This document shows, piece after piece, positions 56,259 to 64,000 of a DNA stretch of 64,000 nucleotides. Numbering within the stretch: the first letter of the stretch is position 1; every line of letters starts with the position of its first letter. The notes beneath the pieces were generated by a model. It did no database searches. It saw only the letters and a program-made list of their open reading frames with translations, and had not been told where the DNA came from. A program made the translations under genes and the position numbers. This stretch comes from Gordonia zhaorongruii (GTDB taxonomy: Bacteria; Actinomycetota; Actinomycetes; Mycobacteriales; Mycobacteriaceae): assembly GCF_007559005.1 (NCBI RefSeq), contig NZ_CP041763.1, forward strand, positions 62,001-126,000, in the 5' to 3' direction.

Positions 56259-57866
56259 GTGCCGAATGTCCGACCGAGTCGATCCAAGAAGCGAACCATC
56301 ACCTTCGCCGCCCTGGGGCTGGCTCCAGCTCTGCTCGCGGGCGGCCTGGTGGCCGGCAACAACGACGTGCTGAGCACCGACGTCGGGCTGACCGCAGGTT
56401 CGGCGATCACGTTGGTCGGCCACGGTCATGGCCACGGCCGTGGAATGGGCCAGTGGGGTGCGTACGGCTATGCCAAGAAGGGCTGGTCGGCGGATCGGAT
56501 CCTGCGCCACTACTACGGCAACACCACCGCGGGGAAGGTGAGCACTCCCGACGTCACGGTCTCGCTGAGCGAGAAGAAGTCCGTGAGTGTTCATGCGGCA
56601 TCGGGGATGCGAGTAGGCGGCCAGAAGGTGGCTCCCGGGCAGGCCGTGAGCCTGTCCGGGGGTAACGCCACCATCCGGTCCGGCTGCGGCGGTGACGTCG
56701 TCAAGACCGTCAAGGCGAACCAGGTGGATCCGATCAACGGCGACACCAATCGGCCGGCGAACGAGCTGCTCACGTTCTGCAACGGCGGCGACACGTACCG
56801 CGGCTCCATCGGCCTCGGATCCGGCGGCGTGTTCAACAAGCTGCACGTGGATGACTACGTCAAGGGCGTCATCCCCAAGGAGTCCATGCCGTCGTGGGGT
56901 GACTCCGGCGGATTCGAGGCGCTCAAGGCGCAGTCGGTCGCCGCTCGGTCGTACATCGTGGCGGGCCTGGAGCGCGGCCGAAAGATGAACAACACCCAGC
57001 AATCGCAGATGTACCACGGTGCGAAGGGCGAGGATCCGCGCACCAGTCGGGCCGCGGACGCGACCGCAGGCCAGATCCGGCTCCTGAACGGGAAGGCCGC
57101 CCTCACCGAGTTCTCCGCCTCCTCCGGCGGCTACACGGCAGGCGGCGACTTCCCGGCAGTGGTCGACGAGGGCGACTCGATCGCGCCCGCACACAACTGG
57201 AAGGCGACCGTCAGCCGGTCGAGCATCGCGTCGGCGTTCGGCGTCGGTGCGCTCAAGAGCTTCGAGGTCAGCGAGGCGAACGGCCTCGGCGGCGGCAGCG
57301 GCCGCGCGCTCAAGGTCAAGGTCGTCGGCTCGGCACGCACGGTGGAGGCCACCGGCGACGAGGCACGCACCAAGCTGCAGCTCAAGTCCGACTGGTTCTC
57401 CGTGGAGGGGCAGAAGTCGACGCCCAGGATCGTGAAGCCGAAAGTAGGGCAGTCCGCACCCGGTGTCGGGAACGGACCGCTCGATCTCTCGCCGCTCAGC
57501 GACCTCCTCGGCAAGGTGATGCCAGGGGCGTCCGTGATCGGGATGTCCGGGATCGAGGACGTACCCGCGAAGGTGCAGCCGCTCGTCGAACAGGTGATCA
57601 CGCAGGGCATGTCCGCGCTCAAGGCGAAGACCGTCTCGATCGACGACAGTGCGAACTCGCAGGGGTCCACCGGGACGGTGAGCGCACCTGAACTGGTCAC
57701 CGACGGCAATGGCATGCACGGCCTGATCCAGGTGCTCCAGAACGGAGTGCTGTACTTCAGCCCGCTGACCGGTGCGCATGCACTGATGGGTGACGCGCTG
57801 ACCGAGTATCTCGACGCAGGCGGAATGGAGAAGCTCGGCTTCCCGAAGGCCGACAAGCTCGAATGA
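56259..57866 (+). CDS. SpoIID/LytB-domain secreted cell-wall protein
   Basis: 535 aa. The start has an N-terminal hydrophobic signal/anchor (about 13-35). Then comes GHGHGHGRGMGQWGAYGYA and the SpoIID core (DDYVKGVIPKESMPSWG, LKAQSVAARSY). SpoIID enzymes are glycan-cleaving lytic transglycosylases; residue Glu in the KESMPS motif is the likely acid. The C-terminal part ends in an LGFP-like motif (MEKLGFPKADK) that in corynebacteria links to the envelope. M. tuberculosis Rv3811 is positional homologue. Start GTG 56259; monocistronic with a terminator after it. Confidence 0.87.
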   Translation: MPNVRPSRSKKRTITFAALGLAPALLAGGLVAGNNDVLSTDVGLTAGSAITLVGHGHGHGRGMGQWGAYGYAKKGWSADRILRHYYGNTTAGKVSTPDVTVSLSEKKSVSVHAASGMRVGGQKVAPGQAVSLSGGNATIRSGCGGDVVKTVKANQVDPINGDTNRPANELLTFCNGGDTYRGSIGLGSGGVFNKLHVDDYVKGVIPKESMPSWGDSGGFEALKAQSVAARSYIVAGLERGRKMNNTQQSQMYHGAKGEDPRTSRAADATAGQIRLLNGKAALTEFSASSGGYTAGGDFPAVVDEGDSIAPAHNWKATVSRSSIASAFGVGALKSFEVSEANGLGGGSGRALKVKVVGSARTVEATGDEARTKLQLKSDWFSVEGQKSTPRIVKPKVGQSAPGVGNGPLDLSPLSDLLGKVMPGASVIGMSGIEDVPAKVQPLVEQVITQGMSALKAKTVSIDDSANSQGSTGTVSAPELVTDGNGMHGLIQVLQNGVLYFSPLTGAHALMGDALTEYLDAGGMEKLGFPKADKLE

Positions 57867-57869
57867 GCC

Positions 57870-57906
57870 CACGACACGCACCCCGATTCACCGGGTGCGT
57901 GTCGTG
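57870..57906. terminator. Hairpin terminator before glf
   Basis: Perfect 14 bp arms CACGACACGCACCC (57870-57883) and GGGTGCGTGTCGTG (57893-57906), 9-base loop, just after the SpoIID stop. It isolates the galactan operon from upstream transcription. Confidence 0.85.
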
Positions 57907-57970
57907 CGTCTCCATGTGTGGAAACGGGCCGCGTGCTCGGCGAATACTCAGGTTGTGTCCGATAGGCTGA

Positions 57971-59176
<1,206 letters not shown>

Positions 59177-61078
59177 ATGAGCACCGAGTCCACCGCCGTC
59201 AGCCTTCTGCAGCGGGTCATCTTCCCGCGTCCGGGTGAACCACTCGATGTGCGTTCGCTGTACCTGAACGAGGCCGAGGCCAACGACGGACGCGCGCACG
59301 CCCCCAGCCGGACCAGCGTCAAGCTCGGTGCCGATTCGGAGGCCAGTTTCGCGACCTACTTCAACGCATTCCCGGCGTCGTACTGGCGTCGCTGGAGCAT
59401 CCTCGAGTCCGTGGTCCTGCGCGTGGAGGTCAAGGGCACCGCGCGAGTGGACATGTACCGATCGAAGATCGACGGTTCGCGCATCGCCATCGGCGGCGAT
59501 CTGGTGCAGACCGATCCGGATTCCGGCGTCGGTTCGCTCGAACTCGCCACCGACCTCGGCCCGTTCGAGGACGGCGGCTGGATCTGGTTCGACGTCACGA
59601 CCGACTCGGAGACCGAGATCCTCTCGGCCGGCTGGTACGCACAGGTCGACGTGCCGGAGACGGCCGGTCGCAAGGGCGTCACCGTCGGCATCCCGACGTT
59701 CAACCGACCGACCGACGCGGTCGCCGCCCTCGCGGCCCTCACCTCCGATCCGTTGGTCGACGAAGTGGTCGACGCCGTGCTGATGCCCGACCAGGGCAAC
59801 AAGAAGGTCGTCGACGAGTCGGGTTACACCGAAGCCGCCGGCGCCCTCGGCGACCGTCTGCACATCTTCGACCAGCCGAACCTGGGTGGCTCGGGTGGCT
59901 ACTCGCGCATCCTCTACGAAGCGCTGCGCCTCACCGACAGCCCGTACATCCTGTACATGGACGACGACATCATGATCGAGCCCGACTCGATCCTGCGTGC
60001 TCTCGCGCTGTCCCGGTTCGCCAAGTCGCCGATGCTGGTCGGCGGGCAGATGCTCAACCTGCAGGACCGCAGCCACCTGCACTGCATGGGCGAGGTCATC
60101 GACCGGAACCGCTTCATGTGGACTGCGGCGCCGTTCGTCGAGTACGACCACAACTTCGCGAAGTACCCGCTGACCGACAAGAAGAACTCGAAGAATCTGC
60201 ACCGCCGGATCGACGTCGAGGGCAACGGCTGGTGGATGTGCATGTATCCGCGTGAGGTCGCCGAGACGATCGGGCTCCCGCTTCCGCTCTTCATCAAATG
60301 GGACGACTGGGAGTTCGCGCTGCGTGCGGCTCGAGCCGGATACCCGACCGCAACGGTCCCGGGTATCGCGATCTGGCACATGGCGTGGAGCGATAAGGAT
60401 GACGCCATCGACTGGCAGGCGTACTTCCACCTGCGCAATCGCCTGGTCGTCGCATCGATGTACACCGATGGCCCCATCGACGGCATCCTCAAATCGATGG
60501 CGAAGGCCACCGCCAAGCACCTGCTGTGCCTCGAGTACTCGACGGTCGCCATCCAGAACGAGGCGATCCGCGACTTCCTCGCGGGCCCCGATCACATCCG
60601 GTCGATCCTGCCGACCGCACTCGGCAAGGTCGCCGGGATCCGCAAGCAGTACCCGGACGCCGTGGTGCTGCCGTCGGCCACCGAGCTTCCGCGGACCACG
60701 GGCGAGGCGACCGGATACGGCGTCGCCATTCCGACGAGCCCGTTGGCCAAGGTGAAGACATTGGTGTCAGCGGTCGTGAACAACGCCCGACCGGCCGACC
60801 CGCGCCATCACGAGGTCCCGCAGGCGAACTACCCGCCCATCGAGGCCCGCTGGTTCTCGCTCGGCCGCGTCGACGGAGTCACGGTGACCACCGCCGACGG
60901 TCGCGGCGTCGTGTACCGCAAGCGTGATCGTGAGAAGATGCTGGCGCTGGGCCGCGAGTCGGCCGCACTGGTGCGCGAACTCCGCGAGCGTTTCGACGAC
61001 ATGCGCGTCGAGTACCGCGACGCGCACGACGATCTGGCGAGCAAGGAGAGTTGGGCGCGTGTCTTCGGAATCGACTGA
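59177..61078 (+). CDS. glfT2: Galactofuranosyltransferase GlfT2
   Basis: 633 aa bifunctional GT2 enzyme that polymerises alternating beta-1,5 and beta-1,6 galactofuranose chains on lipid-linked acceptor at the inner membrane face. N-terminal beta-barrel (about 1-160), GT-A domain with the metal-binding YMDDDIMIEP near 260, catalytic DDWEF near 375 and GGSGGYSRILYEALRL. The C-terminal helical domain is Arg/Asp-rich. Its end overlaps the PAP2 gene by 20 bases. Confidence 0.96.
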   Translation: MSTESTAVSLLQRVIFPRPGEPLDVRSLYLNEAEANDGRAHAPSRTSVKLGADSEASFATYFNAFPASYWRRWSILESVVLRVEVKGTARVDMYRSKIDGSRIAIGGDLVQTDPDSGVGSLELATDLGPFEDGGWIWFDVTTDSETEILSAGWYAQVDVPETAGRKGVTVGIPTFNRPTDAVAALAALTSDPLVDEVVDAVLMPDQGNKKVVDESGYTEAAGALGDRLHIFDQPNLGGSGGYSRILYEALRLTDSPYILYMDDDIMIEPDSILRALALSRFAKSPMLVGGQMLNLQDRSHLHCMGEVIDRNRFMWTAAPFVEYDHNFAKYPLTDKKNSKNLHRRIDVEGNGWWMCMYPREVAETIGLPLPLFIKWDDWEFALRAARAGYPTATVPGIAIWHMAWSDKDDAIDWQAYFHLRNRLVVASMYTDGPIDGILKSMAKATAKHLLCLEYSTVAIQNEAIRDFLAGPDHIRSILPTALGKVAGIRKQYPDAVVLPSATELPRTTGEATGYGVAIPTSPLAKVKTLVSAVVNNARPADPRHHEVPQANYPPIEARWFSLGRVDGVTVTTADGRGVVYRKRDREKMLALGRESAALVRELRERFDDMRVEYRDAHDDLASKESWARVFGID

Positions 61079-61637
61079 GACGACGGTCGTCGGACCGGCT
61101 ACCGGTGAAGCGGCCGGACTCGTAGCCATCCAGTCCGTCCTGGCCGATCGTCCCGGCGTGCTGCCCGCCGCCCGCGGGCTGTCGCACATCGGCGAGCATT
61201 CGCTCGGCTGGCTCGCTCTCGCGGGTGCGGGCGCGCTCGTGTCCTACCGCCGGGGCGACGAGACCAGTACGCGCCACTACCTGGAGGCCGGCGCAGGTGC
61301 GTTCACCGCGCACGCCGCTTCGGTCGTCATCAAACGCATCGTGCGGCGTCGGCGTCCGAGCCACCCGGACATCCGAGTCGGGGTGAGCACGCCGAGCAGG
61401 CTGAGCTTCCCGTCGAGTCACGCGACGTCGACGACGGCCGCGGCGATCCTCCTGGGCCGGGCGGCGGGTCTGCATCCGGCCGCACTGCCCGCTGCGCTGG
61501 TTCCGCCTATGCTCGTTTCACGTTTGGTGCTCGGCGTCCACTACCCTTCCGATGTGGCCGCGGGTGCTCTCGTAGGTGCCCTGACGGCCGGCGCGGTCGT
61601 CGCCGCTGATGCAGCGCTGCCCGCCCCGGGCGAATGA
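61059..61637 (+). CDS. PAP2 phosphatase, probable decaprenylphosphoryl-phosphoribose (DPPR) phosphatase
   Basis: 192 aa, membrane-bound. Acid-phosphatase motifs are KRIVRRRRPSHP (KX6RP-like), FPSSHATS (PSGH variant) and SRLVLGVHYPSDV (SRX5HX3D). In mycobacteria the gene between glfT2 and ubiA (Rv3807c) is thought to dephosphorylate decaprenylphosphoryl-5-phosphoribose in the arabinose-donor path. Start GTG 61059 lies inside glfT2, in a different frame. Confidence 0.9.
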   Translation: MSSESTETTVVGPATGEAAGLVAIQSVLADRPGVLPAARGLSHIGEHSLGWLALAGAGALVSYRRGDETSTRHYLEAGAGAFTAHAASVVIKRIVRRRRPSHPDIRVGVSTPSRLSFPSSHATSTTAAAILLGRAAGLHPAALPAALVPPMLVSRLVLGVHYPSDVAAGALVGALTAGAVVAADAALPAPGE

Positions 61638-61653
61638 GAAGCGAGGAACTTAG

Positions 61654-62571
61654 ATGAGCGAGGAGCCGAACGAGCGCGACGTCGTCGGTCCGCCGAAGAA
61701 TCTGGCAGCGGGTCTGGTCAAGGCCGTCCGCCCGCGTCAGTGGGTCAAGAACGTCCTGGTGCTCGCAGCGCCGATGGCCGCGGGAACGGACGCGCTGACC
61801 GATGGCGGCAAGATGGCCAACGTCGGCCTCGCCTTCGTCGCCTTCTGTCTGGTCGCATCGTCGATCTACCTGATCAACGACGCGCTCGATGTCGAGGCCG
61901 ACCGGCAGCACCCGACCAAGCGCTTCCGGCCGATCGCCGCAGGCGTCGTGCCGGTCAATCTGGCTTTCGGTCTCGCCATCGTGCTGGGTGCCGGGGCCAT
62001 CGGAGTGGCGCTGATCGCCAACTGGCAGACGGCGGTCACCATTGCGGTCTACCTGGCGATTCAGCTCGGTTACTGCTTCGGCCTGAAGCATCAGGCCGTC
62101 ATCGACATCTGCATCGTCTCCTCGGGCTTCCTGCTGCGGGCGATCGCCGGTGGTGTGGCCGCGGACATCGAGCTCTCGCAGTGGTTCCTGCTGGTGATGG
62201 CTTTCGGCTCCCTCTTCATGGCGGCCGGTAAGCGCTACGCCGAACTGCAGCTCGCGGAGCGCACCGGCGCCAAGATCCGCAAGTCGCTGCAGTACTACAC
62301 GACCACCTACCTCCGTTTCGTCTGGACGCTGTCGGCGACGGCCGTGGTCCTCTGTTACGGACTGTGGGCGTTCGACGGCACTCACACGGAGAACGTCTAC
62401 TACGCGATCTCGATGGTGCCGTTCACCGTCGCCATCCTGCGGTACGCAGTGGACGTCGACGGCGGTCAGGCGGGCGAGCCGGAGGAGATCGCGCTCGGCG
62501 ACCGTATTCTGCAGGCGCTGGCGATCGCATGGGTGGTGCTCGTCGCGGTGGCCGTCTATGTCCCGGTCTGA
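61654..62571 (+). CDS. ubiA: Decaprenyl-phosphate phosphoribosyltransferase (DPPR synthase, UbiA family)
   Basis: 305 aa polytopic prenyltransferase-fold enzyme. It transfers phosphoribose from PRPP to decaprenyl phosphate, the first step to decaprenylphosphoryl arabinose; mutation causes ethambutol resistance in M. tuberculosis Rv3806c. Metal/phosphate motif NDALDVEADRQHPTKRFRPI near 70, with a second aspartate region (VIDICIVSSGFLLRAIAGG) near 150. Eight or nine membrane segments. ATG 61654 follows GAGGAAC. Its end overlaps aftB by 14 bases. Confidence 0.95.
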   Translation: MSEEPNERDVVGPPKNLAAGLVKAVRPRQWVKNVLVLAAPMAAGTDALTDGGKMANVGLAFVAFCLVASSIYLINDALDVEADRQHPTKRFRPIAAGVVPVNLAFGLAIVLGAGAIGVALIANWQTAVTIAVYLAIQLGYCFGLKHQAVIDICIVSSGFLLRAIAGGVAADIELSQWFLLVMAFGSLFMAAGKRYAELQLAERTGAKIRKSLQYYTTTYLRFVWTLSATAVVLCYGLWAFDGTHTENVYYAISMVPFTVAILRYAVDVDGGQAGEPEEIALGDRILQALAIAWVVLVAVAVYVPV

Positions 62572-64000
62572 CCCCGGTTCGTCCGGCCCAGCTTCGTCCG
62601 GCACAGCTTCCTCCGGCGCAGCTGCGTCCGGAGTCACCGCTCCGGCCGGAAAGAAGCGCTTCATCGCGCCGGTCGCGAGCTTCTCCGTCGGCGCCATCGC
62701 CGTCACCGTGCTGTTCGCCATCGGCGCCTGGCAGCGCCGGTGGATCGCCGATGACGGACTGATCGTCCTCCGGACGGTCCGCAACCTGCTGGCGGGCAAC
62801 GGCCCGGTGTTCAACGCGGGCGAGCGTGTCGAGGCGAACACCTCGACCGCCTGGACCTACCTCGTCTGGTTCTTCTCGTGGGTGACCAAGGCCGAGCAGA
62901 CCGAGTACGTGGCGTTGTGGCTGGCGATCACCCTGTCGGTCGCCGCGATTCCGATCGCGATGTACGGCACCGCCCGCCTCTACGGAACCCGGGTGACCGG
63001 GGCCGGCGTCGGACTGCTGCTTCCGTTCGGCGCGATCGTCTACATCGCGATCCCGCCCGCTCGCGACTTCGCGACCTCCGGACTGGAGAACGGGCTGACG
63101 ATCTTCTGGGTCGCCGTGCTGTGGTGTCAGTTGGTGGCGTGGACGCGCCGACGCGGCAACAACGCCGACCCGGGTTCGGGATTCGCACTCCTCGTGCTGG
63201 CGTTCACCGCCGGCCTGGCTCCGCTGGTCCGCCCGGAAGGCGCGATCCTGGGTGCCCTCGTTCTGCTCGTGCTGTTCGCATCGCGAATCGGCTGGAAGAT
63301 GCGAGTCGCGATGGTGGTCGTCGCCGGCGCACTGCCGATCGGATATCAGATCTTCCGGATGGGCTACTACGCTGTGCTGGTTCCCAACCCGGCCATCGCG
63401 AAGGATGCCAGCGGTGCCAAATGGGACCAGGGATTCGCGTATCTGGGGAACCTGTTCGGCCCGTACACGCTGCTGGTGCCGGCCATCGTGGCCGTTCTGC
63501 TCGGGATCGTCGTGGCCGTCGCCGGGCGGATGAATCGGCGGAGCGCACAGATCGCTGAATCGGCATCCGAGTCTGAGTCGACCGACGACGCCTCCGACGC
63601 GGGAGCGCATCCGTCGGGCCGCCGCGGGTTCGGCGCCCGGTGGGCCGCATTCTCCGACGGTCTGCAGACGCCGAAGGTGGTGGTGATCACCATCGCGTTG
63701 TCCGGGCTGATCCTCGCCGTCTACTGGGTGCGTCAGGGCGGCGACTTCATGCACGGACGCGTCCTGCTGACACCGCTGTTCGTGCTGCTGCTCCCGGTGA
63801 TGGTGGTGCCGGTGGCGCTACCGGACTCGGTGCGCACGCGCAGCGGCAGGCTCCGGTTGGCCGCTGGAATCGCGGTGATCGTCGGATGGGGCGCCACGGT
63901 GTGGTGGGGCGCTGCCGTCAACCAGACCGTGCTGCCGAATGCGGGCATGGACATCGGCCGCAGCGGCATCGTCGACGAGCGTCGCTTCTACGTCGCCAAC
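62558..64000 (+). CDS. aftB: Arabinofuranosyltransferase AftB (3' end outside window)
   Basis: At least 481 residues, GT-C membrane enzyme that adds the terminal beta-1,2-arabinofuranose of arabinan. Start ATG 62558 is in frame and overlaps ubiA by 14 bases, so the two are coupled. Residues about 8-32 are a Ser/Gly/Ala tract encoded by a 15 bp minisatellite. The GT-C acidic loop RRWIADDGLIVLRTVRNLL follows the first membrane segment, and ARDFATSGLENG is the expected downstream motif. The reading frame stays open to the window end, with about ten membrane segments already visible. Confidence 0.93.
   Translation, partial: MSRSDPGSSGPASSGTASSGAAASGVTAPAGKKRFIAPVASFSVGAIAVTVLFAIGAWQRRWIADDGLIVLRTVRNLLAGNGPVFNAGERVEANTSTAWTYLVWFFSWVTKAEQTEYVALWLAITLSVAAIPIAMYGTARLYGTRVTGAGVGLLLPFGAIVYIAIPPARDFATSGLENGLTIFWVAVLWCQLVAWTRRRGNNADPGSGFALLVLAFTAGLAPLVRPEGAILGALVLLVLFASRIGWKMRVAMVVVAGALPIGYQIFRMGYYAVLVPNPAIAKDASGAKWDQGFAYLGNLFGPYTLLVPAIVAVLLGIVVAVAGRMNRRSAQIAESASESESTDDASDAGAHPSGRRGFGARWAAFSDGLQTPKVVVITIALSGLILAVYWVRQGGDFMHGRVLLTPLFVLLLPVMVVPVALPDSVRTRSGRLRLAAGIAVIVGWGATVWWGAAVNQTVLPNAGMDIGRSGIVDERRFYVAN
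62579..62623 (+). repeat. 15 bp in-frame minisatellite at the aftB start
   Basis: Three 15 bp units of TCGTCCGGCCCAGCT with single changes, followed by a partial fourth, immediately after the ubiA stop. They encode SSGPA/SSGTA/SSGAA pentapeptides in the cytoplasmic N-terminus. Confidence 0.85.

Overview
The window is high-GC DNA with dense, often overlapping genes, GTG/TTG starts and good Shine-Dalgarno sites. It is a chromosomal segment of a mycolic-acid actinomycete. The galactan/arabinan cluster glf-glfT2-PAP2-ubiA-aftB, mycothiol-dependent MscR, a secreted cutinase, GabD2 and the gltBD, serS, pheA, glpQ and sodA neighbours all occur, in related order, in the Rv3805c-Rv3859c part of the Mycobacterium tuberculosis chromosome. 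The ehu-type ectoine uptake genes suggest an environmental genus such as Gordonia or a close relative. The genus is inferred, not shown.

Layout. 1-3000: ectoine/hydroxyectoine ABC uptake (ehuC partial, ehuB) and two unassigned genes. 3351-5632: aminosugar catabolism (SIS isomerase/deaminase, nagA). 5697-8900: an Ala/Lys/Pro-rich nucleoid-like protein, the mycothiol formaldehyde pathway (mscR plus a metallo-hydrolase), YccF and DoxX membrane proteins. 8977-13074: catalase, an acyl-CoA ligase and a lipase. 13185-19359: glutamate synthase gltBD. 19553-21247: a DUF222/HNH protein. 21329-26219: an ABC-2 exporter, a small ORF, S4 protein, RraA-like protein and gabD2. 26223-31973: secreted protein, cutinase, coiled-coil protein, TM0106-type nuclease, SDR and GDT1 family protein. 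32133-34903: an ECF-type transporter with an unusual membrane-ATPase-ATPase fusion. 35525-38866: a large inverted repeat, then sodA and msrA diverging across a palindrome. 39608-40136: a non-coding stretch with a cluster of DnaA-box-like sequences. 40137-50907: rhodanese, DUF4328, glpQ, DUF5926, LCP ligase, serS, septum protein, zincin, phosphatase, pheA, and a DUF2470 gene behind an IdeR-like box. 50943-57866: CPBP protease, metallo-beta-lactamase/Rieske protein, two acyltransferases, HAD hydrolase and SpoIID protein. 57977-64000: the arabinogalactan operon, cut by the window end inside aftB.

Themes. Several genes serve the cell envelope: glf and glfT2 build galactan, the PAP2 protein and UbiA make the decaprenyl-phosphoryl arabinose precursor, AftB caps arabinan, and an LCP protein could attach polymers to peptidoglycan. 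Oxidative and thiol stress genes (katA, sodA, msrA, mscR) recur. I see no tRNA, rRNA, CRISPR array, prophage or insertion sequence.

The most distinctive non-gene content is repeats and sites: in-frame and intergenic minisatellites with 14-28 bp units at nine places (two sharing nearly the same unit), the DnaA-box cluster far from any visible dnaA, a 74 bp nested inverted repeat, and the sodA/msrA palindrome.
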